Shown here piece after piece: positions 27,546 to 35,195 of a DNA stretch of 64,000 nucleotides; position 1 is the stretch's first letter; each line of letters begins with the position of its first letter. The stretch is from Lachnospiraceae bacterium. Its GTDB lineage: Bacteria; Bacillota; Clostridia; Lachnospirales; Lachnospiraceae. The stretch lies in the NCBI GenBank assembly GCA_014804485.1, contig JAAUZT010000001.1, forward strand, positions 5,472 through 69,471, in the 5' to 3' direction. The notes beneath the pieces were generated by a model, which worked only from the letters and a program-made list of their open reading frames with translations, did not search any database and was not told the origin of the DNA. Made by a program: the position numbers and the translations under genes.

Positions 27546-27738
27546 TTTCTTTCTCCTTTATTTTCAATTTCCGCAGCTTCATCATTTCCCTTAATTCTGT
27601 TTCTCCCTTTATCTCTCTTGCGGCCACGGGTATATAAACAGGACGGTTTTGGGCAGATTCTTCAATCGCATTAACAAACATCTCCACCTGTTCCTTGCCG
27701 GAAATGACAAAATTTTTCGTGATGCTCGAAGTTGCCAT
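27532..27738 (-). CDS. Small antitoxin-like partner of the GNAT protein
   Basis: A 68-residue protein starting MATSSITKNFVISGKEQVEMF at ATG 27738, behind GAGGAGGTG. The first 40 residues form an ordinary helical or ribbon-like domain (FVNAIEESAQ follows), and the tail is very basic (MMKLRKLKIKEKENAGK). In related genomes proteins with this N-terminus are found just before GNAT genes. Overlapping genes and a small, charged first protein are the typical toxin-antitoxin layout. No catalytic motif is seen. Its role as antitoxin or autoregulator is inferred. Confidence 0.55.
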   Translation of the reverse strand: MATSSITKNFVISGKEQVEMFVNAIEESAQNRPVYIPVAAREIKGETELREMMKLRKLKIKEKENAGK

Positions 27739-27792
27739 AAGAAACACCTCCTCTGTTAGTTTGGCTTTTCTGTATCAATTCATACTTTCCTA

Positions 27793-27827
27793 TCTACATT
27801 TTATTATCTTATTTCGGTCAATGCAAC
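27793..27827 (-). promoter_or_regulatory. Promoter-like segment shared with 41189-41223
   Basis: The minus strand reads GTTGCATTGACCGAAATAAG followed by ATAATAAAATGTAGA, about 60 bases before the small antitoxin-like gene. By my alignment 30 of 35 bases match the segment upstream of the response regulator at 41090. TTGACC could be the -35 and TAAAAT the -10. Confidence 0.4.
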
Positions 27828-27889
27828 AAAACTTTTATGAATTTTTTATAACTTCTTTTTCGTTCCCTCAATCGTAGCAAAACCGTAGT

Positions 27890-28080
27890 ACCCCACTGTC
27901 CCAAAAGCCGTGGTTTGCCCCGTTTTGCCCCACAAGTGCCGATAAATCCCGGCTATCCGCCATGGTGCCGTGGCGGACGAATAATATTTTAATCATTACT
28001 CTAAAACTCCTTAAAATGCTATATTTATGCACTTTTGTGGCAATGATTTTCTGCTTTATCATAGCATATCGTGGCATAAA
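27890..28080. repeat. Junction module copy D (diverged)
   Basis: This copy resembles the other junctions in its middle: GTGCCGTGGCGGACGA, TTTTAATCAT, CTCCTTAAAATGCT (27964-28020). On the minus strand it reads MIKILFVRHGTMADSR from ATG 27996 behind AAGGAG, another phosphatase 5' relic. The left arm has a different tandem repeat, minus-strand GGGGCAAAACGGGGCAAACC. The right edge carries a core-like ATCGTGGCATAAATT. No integrase follows. Confidence 0.5.
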
Positions 28081-28231
28081 TTGATATATTTTTAATTCAT
28101 TCTTAGTAAAATTATCTCTCTTGCATCATCCAAACCTAAATGAATATATGCATATAATGTCACTCTTTAGTGTAACCAAGCTGTCACTTTCACGATTGAA
28201 AAATCGTGAAGCGCCAGTTTCAAGGTCAATA

Positions 28232-28545
28232 CTACAAGTTGATTTCAAAAAATTCTTTTATCTGCTCTATAGATATCGGATAAAAATTATTAGCTTCCAC
28301 ACCCACATCATATCGCAATATCCCATCATTTTTTGCTGTAAATCATAGTCTCCCTTACTATGAATGTGATCATGCAAATGCAATGAACTGTGATGGGATT
28401 TTTGTCACGACATCATTGGATAATGCATCAATGATACATTAATACCATTTACGGCAATCTCCAAAAAATCATAAACTCCGGCAAACAATTTCACATCGTA
28501 TTTTTTGTCATGATTACCTTTACACAATATTTTCTTGCCATTCAC
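28232..28545 (-). pseudogene. Metallophosphoesterase relic
   Basis: The translated minus strand reads VNGKKILCKGNHDKKYDVKL, then VYDFLEIAVNGINVSLMHYP, then a stop (TGA where relatives have Trp), then HLHDHIHSKGDYDL. After a frameshift it reads RYDVGVEANNFYPISIEQIK and stops. GNHD and the H-x-HxH pattern are the metal-binding motifs of calcineurin-like phosphoesterases. The N-terminal third is missing, so the gene is dead by three lesions. Confidence 0.7.
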
Positions 28546-28641
28546 TTATCCCCACTCTCTTCTCCAGGTTGCGTCCTCTTTGTTGTATTATCTAAAGAAA
28601 AGCATTGGTCTCCCGATTCTTTTCAACAAAATTTATACTAT

Positions 28642-28678
28642 GTGCCACAATTCTATGATATTTCTTAATTTGTGGCAC
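28642..28678 (-). terminator. Hairpin after the DUF4143 fragment
   Basis: GTGCCACAATT (28642-28652) pairs with AATTTGTGGCAC (28667-28678) around a 14-base loop and overlaps the stop codon of the DUF4143 fragment. No strong T-run follows on the minus strand, so termination is only possible. Confidence 0.35.
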
Positions 28679-29067
28679 TATGTGAGATTAATATCCTTCT
28701 TTCCAATTAGGAAATCCACTATGTTGATGTGTGAAATACCATCCCTTGAAAAATCCAGTCTGTCCATTGAAAGTACATATTTAGGAGACGCATCACTGAT
28801 CGGCTTAAATGCACCAAATTCCCTCTCTATCGTCTGATTACCGCTTAAATAGTATGCTACCTGAATGAAGCATTTCCTTTTCCCACTTATAACGACAAAA
28901 TCAATCTCTCCCTTATATGTCTTTCCCACAAAAACCTCATAGTCTCTCGACACCAGTTCATTGTATAAAATGTTTTCAAGGAAAAATGTATCTTCGATGT
29001 TTACAAGATTCGTATTAACCATTCTAAATCCCGTATCTACAGCATACTGTTTTTCAACGTATGCCAT
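28678..29067 (-). pseudogene. C-terminal fragment of an AAA ATPase of the DUF4143 type (fragment 2)
   Basis: 129 codons equal to the C-terminal third of AAA-DUF4143 ATPases: FLENILYNELVSRDYEVFVG, GEIDFVVISGKRKCFIQVAY, TIEREFGAF, and SPKYVLSMDRLDFSRDGISHI with DFLIG at the end. The C-terminal domain has the restriction-endonuclease-like D...ExD/K pattern (EIDFVV). The whole ATPase domain (about 270 residues, with Walker motifs) is missing, so it is a fragment although the remaining frame is open and begins with ATG. It is fused tail-to-head with another DUF4143 fragment to the right. Confidence 0.75.
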
Positions 29068-29290
29068 CTACATTAAATCCCCGTATTTTCAATTCACAAA
29101 ATATAATATTTTACATAGCATGAGTTCCTTCCAGTTGACGAAAGCTAAGCCGGGCATTACGCAATCCCAAATCAGTAAAATAATATTTGACCAGTGTATC
29201 AATATATTTCTTGCTCTTGACATCATAGCGGACAGCACTGTCGAGCAGGAATGAATCACACAAATAATCCCATAAATACCCCTGATACAT
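29068..29290 (-). pseudogene. Internal fragment of a second AAA ATPase of the DUF4143 type (fragment 1)
   Basis: The minus strand reads MYQGYLWDYLCDSFLLDSAV, RYDVKSKKYIDTLVKYYFTD and LGLRNARLSFRQLEGTHAM. A stop follows at 29111-29113, then NIIFCELKIRGFNVDGIR in the same frame, ending near 29068. In intact relatives this is continuous (..HIMENIIYNELRIRG..). It covers the middle of the protein only. Being a different paralogue from fragment 2, the pair looks like a chimera made by deletion. Confidence 0.7.
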
Positions 29291-29385
29291 AAAATGACAC
29301 CATCACTCATATCTCAATAAATAATGGTGCCGTTTTAAAGCATTCGTATATCCAGTTTATTATAATAATTAAACTCACTCTGTCA

Positions 29386-30003
29386 TTAAAAGAATTTGCT
29401 AAACAGACTCAATCCTGCTGCTTTTCTTGCTTTCGAAGCATATGCATAACCCATTCTTTCAGCTTGATTAATACATTCAGCAGCTTTTTTCTTATCGCCC
29501 ATCTTTGCTACTGCCATACCATAATTTGCTAATGCTACAGGGTAATCCTTATCACGTCTATCAAAAAGAGGCAATCCTTTTTCATAAAATTCAATTGCAC
29601 TTTCATACTCTTTCTTAATAAAATAAACCGCTCCAATATTTGTATAACTTTGTGGATATTGAGAATCCACTCCAATTGCTTTTTCATAGCAATCGATTGC
29701 CTTATCCAAAAGATTAGATTCTCTATATGCTCTCCCCAGTTTAACCCAGGCTATTGCTTGATTTTCGTCTAATTCTATAGCTTTGATAAGATATTGTATC
29801 TCATCAATGTGATTTTTTGTTTTTCTACATTTTTCAGCATCAAGAAATAAAGACATAACTTTTACATCTGTTATTTCCTTACTCATAATGGTTTCATTTT
29901 CATCTAATATGTATATGCTTCCGCAAAAAGAACAAATCATTGAATTGCCAGAATTTTTCTTTAACTGGTTTCCACCACAACATTCACACTTTATTAACTT
30001 CAT
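29386..30003 (-). CDS. Zinc-ribbon and TPR-repeat protein
   Basis: A 205-residue protein. The N-terminus has a zinc ribbon with two Cys pairs (CECCGG and CSFCGS, residues 6-31). About four TPR units follow (AIAWVKLGRAYRESNLLDKAIDCYEKAI; SYTNIGAVYFIKKEYESAIEFYEKG; ALANYGMAVAKMGDKKKAAECI). TPRs mediate protein-protein contact. The start at 30003 is the first ATG, and MKLIKCECCGG is a common opening of such proteins. It stands alone between relics; promoter and partner are not evident. No specific function assigned. Confidence 0.8.
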   Translation of the reverse strand: MKLIKCECCGGNQLKKNSGNSMICSFCGSIYILDENETIMSKEITDVKVMSLFLDAEKCRKTKNHIDEIQYLIKAIELDENQAIAWVKLGRAYRESNLLDKAIDCYEKAIGVDSQYPQSYTNIGAVYFIKKEYESAIEFYEKGLPLFDRRDKDYPVALANYGMAVAKMGDKKKAAECINQAERMGYAYASKARKAAGLSLFSKFF

Positions 30004-30178
30004 ATAATTGCTCTCTCTACTTTCTTATTTAATTTCCTTCCTCCAGCCTCTTTAACTGTTCTGTGCTGCCTCTATTAGGGTCTGTGCCCTCTTTATCCCA
30101 ACCGCATGCACCTTGGCATTACGTCATTCTTCATTTGGCTTGTTGTAGCTGTATAGAAAACATATTTCTTATCATCAA

Positions 30179-30520
30179 TCACAGTCCTCTTTCTAATATC
30201 TGCTTAAAAATCAATGTCCGGTATACAATTTTCATATATACGATTTCCATGATTAATGGAAAACTATCAAAATTACTTTCTGCGTAACGTACCATCTCAC
30301 TTTCAAATAATGCTATTTGTTTATTTATATTTTCTGATTCTTCAATTAATTTTCCGTCTTTATCATATTCATATGTATACAGCCTTTTCCCGTCAATTTT
30401 CCTGATATCTTCATATGCAGCAATCCTGTCATCTCTTATTTTCTTTAAGGTAGAGCTTTCTTTTATTCCAGCCTTTTTATATGCTTCATTTAATGCACAC
30501 TCTTCTTCTGTAAATGTATC
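30179..30520 (-). pseudogene. Coding-like segment without a start codon, downstream of DUF2971
   Basis: An open minus-strand frame of about 113 codons: STFDTFTEEECALNEAYKKA, IRDDRIAAYEDIRKIDGKRL, YTYEYDKDGKLIEESENINK, ending TLIFKQILERGL. Composition and codon pattern look genuinely coding. It begins just after the DUF2971 stop in another frame, is closed upstream by TAA, and has no usable ATG, GTG or TTG near its start. It may be the tail of a longer gene severed by a frameshift, or be read by frameshifting from DUF2971. No family recognised. Confidence 0.45.
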
Positions 30521-30528
30521 AAATGTAC

Positions 30529-31422
30529 TTAGCTTATATTTTTAGCCGAAAGACCATACCTATCCATTTCTGTTTCCATTTTATATATAATGATATTTCT
30601 ATTTTTTGCCCATTTGATTATTTTATCAATATTATTTGTTATACCACTATTTGCTCCAATATATACTCCACTTATGGCATTACTTAAATCTATTAAATGA
30701 TCGTTTAATCCAAAAAAAGTTTTGGGCACTACTATTCTCCACTCTTTTTCATACGACCATTCCTTTGCTTTTATCAATAGCGGAACATATATATTATTTG
30801 TAACATCCTTTAGACAATATTCAGTATTTACGTTTAATATTTCTAATGCTTTCATTGCCCTATAATATGAATCATCTAACATTATCGCCATTTCAGTAAA
30901 ATCATAGCATTGGTCTTGATAAATTACTGGATAAAGAAAATCCCTATACATCTGACTAACTTTCTCCATATCATATTCAATGCAAAATCCCTTATGACTA
31001 TCTGCGTAATGCGACCACATAAGTATGGATTTAACATCTTCGCTAAAGCATGTTAATAGAAATCCCTGTTTTATTTTTAAACATTGGCGTTTTAAATTAT
31101 TTTCCATTCTTGAGTTATAAACTTCACAAATTTTATCATATTCAATCTCAGGAAATACATATTTGCTTGCGAATGTATTCATAAATTCACTATATCTTTT
31201 AACATCAATAAATGTATGGCAATCAAAGGGATCATTTAAAGTTATCGCTTCAGCAAAATATAATTGACCATCAAATAATGTAGTTTCCCAATATTGATCA
31301 AATTTTCTATATTTATAAAGATATTTAGGAACATGCTTATTTACATAGTTATTTACTCTATTTAAAGAAACATTTCTATTAAAAAGCAATGTTTGATATT
31401 TTTCTCTCCAAGTTTCGTTCAT
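30529..31422 (-). CDS. DUF2971 domain protein
   Basis: A 297-residue protein with the DUF2971 layout: LYKYRKFDQYWETTLFDGQL, YFAEAITLNDPFDC, FLLTCFSEDVKSILMWSHYA, KGFCIEYDMEKV, and EWSYEKEWRIVV. These segments (FSE....MWSHYAD, EWRIV) define the family. Its activity is not established; members occur widely in accessory regions. GGGAGA eight bases before ATG 31422 supports the start. The gene is very AT-rich compared with the metabolic genes to the right, consistent with recent acquisition. A coding-like segment follows directly downstream in another frame. Confidence 0.85.
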   Translation of the reverse strand: MNETWREKYQTLLFNRNVSLNRVNNYVNKHVPKYLYKYRKFDQYWETTLFDGQLYFAEAITLNDPFDCHTFIDVKRYSEFMNTFASKYVFPEIEYDKICEVYNSRMENNLKRQCLKIKQGFLLTCFSEDVKSILMWSHYADSHKGFCIEYDMEKVSQMYRDFLYPVIYQDQCYDFTEMAIMLDDSYYRAMKALEILNVNTEYCLKDVTNNIYVPLLIKAKEWSYEKEWRIVVPKTFFGLNDHLIDLSNAISGVYIGANSGITNNIDKIIKWAKNRNIIIYKMETEMDRYGLSAKNIS

Positions 31423-31700
31423 TTTATATTTCTCCCATCACTGTGATAAACAAATTATACCATCCCATCCACCAACGTTAAAGCTACGAAAAAAGTAAAC
31501 ATATATTTACTTCTTGAAAGAGGGATTTCATTGGGAAAATATTTAATCAAATACCTATTCACTTTGCAAAACAATTATAGTATAATTTATTTATATCAGC
31601 AAAGGGGCATACTGTGAAAGAAAGTAGCGGACGGCCGATAAATGGCGTACTTTAACAAGCTGTCTCGTTGCAACCTTTGAAAAAGTATTGTTTTAGAGAA

Positions 31701-32185
31701 CTAAGAAGCCAGCTGGGATTCAGAAATGATCCCTTCGGTGATAAGCAGCTTCTTAGCCTGCTTGATAGCCTTTTCCTTCTGCTTTTCTTTTAAAGGTTCA
31801 GGCATATCAATCTTGTATAAATCGGTTGGATTCCATACTTCACCGGTAGACAGCATCTGGTAAATGGCAGTAAGAATCATCCGGGCAATTGCAATAATGG
31901 ATCGTTTTTTGCCACGGCGCTTCATAATGCGTTCATATTTCTGCTTGTAGTAAGGCGATTTATCAGATTTCACGGCTGCATGGGCAGCTTGTACCAATGC
32001 AGGTTTGAGGTAGACACCGGCACGTGTTATTCTGACAGATTTTTTCTTACCAGCGAATTCATTGTTGCCGGGGGGTTAATCCCGCCCAGCAGCATAAGCG
32101 TTTGGAATTGGAAAAGGGAGTCATATCAGTACCAATTTCGGAGATAACAGTGATCGCACTGGTACGGTCAACACCCGGAAGACAA
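31701..32185 (-). pseudogene. IS110-family transposase, C-terminal fragment with frameshift
   Basis: The 3' part, LVQAAHAAVKSDKSPYYKQK through IARMILTAIYQMLSTGEVW, is typical of the IS110/IS116 C-terminal domain. Upstream, LPGVDRTSAITVISEIGTDM and RLCCWAGLTP continue the same protein, but a run of six C residues near 32071-32076 shifts the frame by one. The N-terminal DEDD domain is absent; similarity ends near 32185, where an unrelated plus-strand fragment begins. The plain sequence 31600-31700 (GTAGCGGACGG..) probably holds the element's downstream end. Confidence 0.8.
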
Positions 32186-32189
32186 TATA

Positions 32190-32389
32190 TTGAAAAATGG
32201 TTTTCGAATGAAGGAACTCGTAATGATGTTGTTTCTAAAGACGAGTATTCATTAATTCATTTTGATGTTGGGTTTACGCCAGAGCATATCCGTAAAGTTA
32301 TCAAATGGTTATTTATCGAACAAGACATTGCCTATTGGAGTAATTCAGGAAGAAATATGACATGGGGACTTGTTCCAAACAAATATTAG
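32190..32389 (+). pseudogene. C-terminal fragment of an unknown plus-strand gene
   Basis: From the IS110 edge an open plus-strand frame reads YIEKWFSNEGTRNDVVSKDE, FTPEHIRKVIKWLFIEQDIA and MTWGLVPNKY, then stops. It has coding-like composition. The nominal upstream start at 32102 runs antisense through the transposase and is not credible. Probably truncated by the IS110 event. Confidence 0.45.
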
Positions 32390-32431
32390 ATTATACTTTT
32401 AAATTAATTTTAATCAACAGGAGGAATTATT

Positions 32432-32689
32432 ATGATTTACACATTACCTTTACGTCTTGAAAATGGACAAGTATTTACATCTTTACCAACACAATCTGTT
32501 AACTTTTCTAAAACAAGTGGTTACGATGGTAAAAACCTTCGAGTAACCAATATTGTTGGATTCTCTAATGGTGATTTTTTAAAGGAATGTCCTAATTGTG
32601 GAAAAATCAAACCATCGGAAGCCTTTGGACTAAGGGAAACCGTTGACCGCGACCAAAGCAACTGTAAAGATTGCAGGGGTAAATACTAA
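32432..32689 (+). CDS. Small hypothetical protein with a CxxC zinc-knuckle
   Basis: An 85-residue protein. GGAGGAAT lies seven bases before ATG 32432. The C-terminal half has two Cys pairs, CPNCGKIKPSEAFGLR and CKDCRGKY, which would form one zinc site. The N-terminal half is Thr- and Ser-rich (LPLRLENGQVFTSLPTQS). It follows the fragment at 32190-32389 by 42 bases on the same strand and may have belonged to the same operon. No family recognised. Confidence 0.6.
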   Translation: MIYTLPLRLENGQVFTSLPTQSVNFSKTSGYDGKNLRVTNIVGFSNGDFLKECPNCGKIKPSEAFGLRETVDRDQSNCKDCRGKY

Positions 32690-32802
32690 TTCAATCCACC
32701 AAAAGCCACAATCCCGCTAGTTTTACTACCACTTATCTTTGCGATACATTCAAGCCCTATTTTTACAAAATCATTAAATGAAAAAATTGGTTAATATATA
32801 GC

Positions 32803-33606
32803 TCACTCCCCCTGGCATCCTTTCACCCCACATTTTATTAATCTGTTCTTGGACAACTCAATATACTCTTCACAATTATCTATTCCTATATATTTACGAC
32901 CCAATTGTTTCGCAGCCACGCCGGTTGTTGAACTACCACAAAACGGATCTAAAATCACATCACCTTCATTCGTTGACGCAAGAATGATTCTCTCTAATAA
33001 ATACACTGGTTTTTGTGTTGGATGCTTACCTTCTGTCTTTTCTGCCTTTTTTGTTAATGGGCCTTCCCAAACATCCTTCATTTGCTTGCCGCCATTCAAT
33101 TCTTTCATTAGTTGGTAATTAAATAAATGCTTTGATTTTTTATCAGCCTTCTGTGCCCACAGAACCGTTTCAGTGCTATGCGTAAAACATCTGCAAGCCA
33201 GATTGGGGGGTGGATTTGTTTTTTGCCACGTAATATTATTAATAATCTTGAAACCTTCCTGCTCCAAAGCCATACCAATACTATAAATATTATGGAGTGT
33301 ACCACTTATCCAAATGCTACCATTTTGCTTAATTACTTTCTTACACAAACGAATCCAACGTCGATTAAAATTATGTTTTTCTTCCAGGGAATCAACCTTA
33401 TCCCATTTTCCTTTATTTACCGAAACCATTCTGCCAGCCTGGCATGTAATTCCATCATTACTAAGAAAGTATGGTGGATCCGCAAAAACCATATCAACGC
33501 TCTCTGCCTTCATAGCTTCCAGCGCCTTAAATGTATCTTCACATATCAATATCTCTGCGTCTGCTTCATAGAAAGGATTGATAGATTTTGCGAAATATTC
33601 TTCCAT
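32803..33606 (-). CDS. DpnA-type adenine DNA methyltransferase
   Basis: A 267-residue beta-class amino-methylase. The catalytic motif ADPPYFLSNDG (motif IV) lies near residue 41. The C-terminal SAM-binding block has KHPTQKPVYLLERII and DVILDPFCGSSTTGVAA. The FLSNDGITCQAGRMVSVNKG stretch is very characteristic of DpnA and relatives, which methylate GATC, including single-stranded DNA, in DpnII-type systems. ATG 33606 lies behind GAGGTATAGGTG; the Dam-type gene stops 4 bases earlier. It is the last gene of the five-gene operon. Confidence 0.88.
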   Translation of the reverse strand: MEEYFAKSINPFYEADAEILICEDTFKALEAMKAESVDMVFADPPYFLSNDGITCQAGRMVSVNKGKWDKVDSLEEKHNFNRRWIRLCKKVIKQNGSIWISGTLHNIYSIGMALEQEGFKIINNITWQKTNPPPNLACRCFTHSTETVLWAQKADKKSKHLFNYQLMKELNGGKQMKDVWEGPLTKKAEKTEGKHPTQKPVYLLERIILASTNEGDVILDPFCGSSTTGVAAKQLGRKYIGIDNCEEYIELSKNRLIKCGVKGCQGE

Positions 33607-33609
33607 CAC

Positions 33610-34449
33610 CTATACCTCGTAATTCGTAATAATTACTTCCTTGCCAACTCGTTTCTTGGCATCGCTATTAATGCTTCTTCTTACATCCACATTTTCGATT
33701 TTGAATCCATCATACAGTTCATAAACCAATGGCACATCATGATTGCTAAGCATAACTTTTACGCCACGATCCGCCAAACGCTTATATAATTCTGCCAGAC
33801 GAACATGGTCCTCATAAGTAAAACCATCCTTTGTATAATCTGTAAAATTAGCAGTTTCACTTACCGGAATATATGGCGAATCAAAATACACAAAATCTCC
33901 TGCCTGGGCTGAATCACATGTAATTTCAAAATCTTGGCAAAGAATATCGACATTTGAATTTTTCAGAAAATAACCGATACTCATAAGATTTGCTTCATCA
34001 ATTGAATTGCCAGTCTGCTTATTATTGTATGGCACATTGAATAATCCCTTGCCATTAACTCTATACAAACCATTAAAACAATGCTTGTTAATCCATATCA
34101 TCAACGCTGCACATTCTGCATCTAATTCATGCGCTTGTATTTTTTTATTGTAGGCCTCTCTCGTCACAAGATAATAATCTTTATCACAAATTCCCTCATC
34201 AAGTCTTTTTACCTCTCTAATAACAGCACGCGGATCAGCCTTTAACTGAAGGTATATATTTATAAGTTGCTCATTAACATCACTTATAATTGCCTTTTTA
34301 GGCCTTTCATTTAATAACAAAGCCCCGCCACCAATAAAAGGTTCATAATATGTTCCATAGCTATTTGGAACTCTATTATGCAGCTTATCCAGCAACTGAT
34401 TCTTTCCTCCGGCCCATTTTACAAAAGGTCCCATTTTTTTAAATGCCAT
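33610..34449 (-). CDS. dam: Dam-type (alpha-class) adenine DNA methyltransferase, probably GATC-specific
   Basis: A 279-residue protein. Motif I is FVKWAGGKNQLLDKL at the N-terminus, then YYEPFIGGGALL. The catalytic DSPY (YFDSPYIPVS) lies near residue 193. The order (SAM site first, DPPY-like motif late) is alpha-class, as in Dam and DpnM. Together with DpnA it fits a GATC system, which the MutH-like endonuclease also suggests. GAAAGTGAGATG precedes ATG 34449. The change of DPPY to DSPY is known in Dam relatives and should retain activity. Confidence 0.88.
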   Translation of the reverse strand: MAFKKMGPFVKWAGGKNQLLDKLHNRVPNSYGTYYEPFIGGGALLLNERPKKAIISDVNEQLINIYLQLKADPRAVIREVKRLDEGICDKDYYLVTREAYNKKIQAHELDAECAALMIWINKHCFNGLYRVNGKGLFNVPYNNKQTGNSIDEANLMSIGYFLKNSNVDILCQDFEITCDSAQAGDFVYFDSPYIPVSETANFTDYTKDGFTYEDHVRLAELYKRLADRGVKVMLSNHDVPLVYELYDGFKIENVDVRRSINSDAKKRVGKEVIITNYEV

Positions 34450-34464
34450 ATAAACATCTCACTT

Positions 34465-34584
34465 TCACATTTTTCCCGGCTCAGCATAATCAGCATTTTC
34501 AACACAAACACAAAAATCAAATCCATTGTACAGATTTGCCGGCCTTTGAAGATATACTCGGCCACCGTATCTATTAGTAGCCAT
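34465..34584 (-). CDS. 39-residue conserved-looking small protein in the GATC operon
   Basis: MATNRYGGRVYLQRPANLYN then GFDFCVCVENADYAEPGKM, 39 residues. GAGAGGGG lies at an ideal distance before ATG 34584. It begins 3 bases after the preceding stop and ends 15 bases before the Dam-type start, so it fills the gap exactly. The tight packing and good site argue that it is real. No known domain; possibly an accessory or control peptide of the restriction-modification system. Confidence 0.55.
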   Translation of the reverse strand: MATNRYGGRVYLQRPANLYNGFDFCVCVENADYAEPGKM

Positions 34585-34586
34585 TC

Positions 34587-35069
34587 TCAAAATCCCCTCT
34601 CACAACACAATGCGTCTATTTCTTTCCAGCCCATTCTTTTCATAAACACAACTGCATTGTCTACATCTCTCCCGCCAAACAATATCTCATATGCTGCAAG
34701 TCGTTTGATTTTTCTACCAAGTTTTGTGTTTGGATAATTCTCTTCTGAAGTCATGGCCATGTAAAACGTTGTAAATAATTTATCCACCTCCAAAGGATCA
34801 CCATATGTTTTCGCCATCTGTGTAATATGTTTTAATACGTTTTCATCAATATCTCTTGTCGTTGAATCATAAATATCAACAAAGTCTCTATATACGCGTT
34901 CAGCTCCATATTCATCGGCTAATGCTTTCAGCTCATTAAAATAATCCCTGTCCAAAGGAGGTCTACGTACACCATCTGGATTTGTCATATATACACACCA
35001 GGAATCTATCTTTCCTCTGTCATATTCCAAAAAAGAACCGTCCGGAAACTCTTTAACTAACCTTCCCAT
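34587..35069 (-). CDS. Hypothetical 160-residue protein of the GATC restriction-modification operon
   Basis: Starts MGRLVKEFPDGSFLEYDRGK at ATG 35069, behind GGAGGTGTGAA. Mixed alpha/beta with conserved-looking pieces PDGVRRPPLDRDYFNELKAL, VYRDFVDIYD and AAYEILFGG. No catalytic motif is evident and I do not recognise the family. A 29-codon frame just upstream (35086-35175, MKNNAVENRIIELCKKNNKF..) has a weak start site and may or may not be translated. Position between endonuclease and methylase genes suggests an accessory part of the system. Confidence 0.65.
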   Translation of the reverse strand: MGRLVKEFPDGSFLEYDRGKIDSWCVYMTNPDGVRRPPLDRDYFNELKALADEYGAERVYRDFVDIYDSTTRDIDENVLKHITQMAKTYGDPLEVDKLFTTFYMAMTSEENYPNTKLGRKIKRLAAYEILFGGRDVDNAVVFMKRMGWKEIDALCCERGF

Positions 35070-35195
35070 TTCACACCTCCGTACATTATTCAAAATCATC
35101 ACTCGAAAAGAACTTGAATTTATTGTTCTTTTTACATAGCTCTATGATTCTATTTTCAACTGCATTATTTTTCATATTTAATAAACCCAAATTAT

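Noticed and set aside
27868..28077. A 69-codon minus-strand frame containing MIKILFVRHG
   Set aside because: Only the part from ATG 27996 resembles a phosphatase start, and it runs into unrelated element-end sequence, so it is treated as a relic within junction module D.
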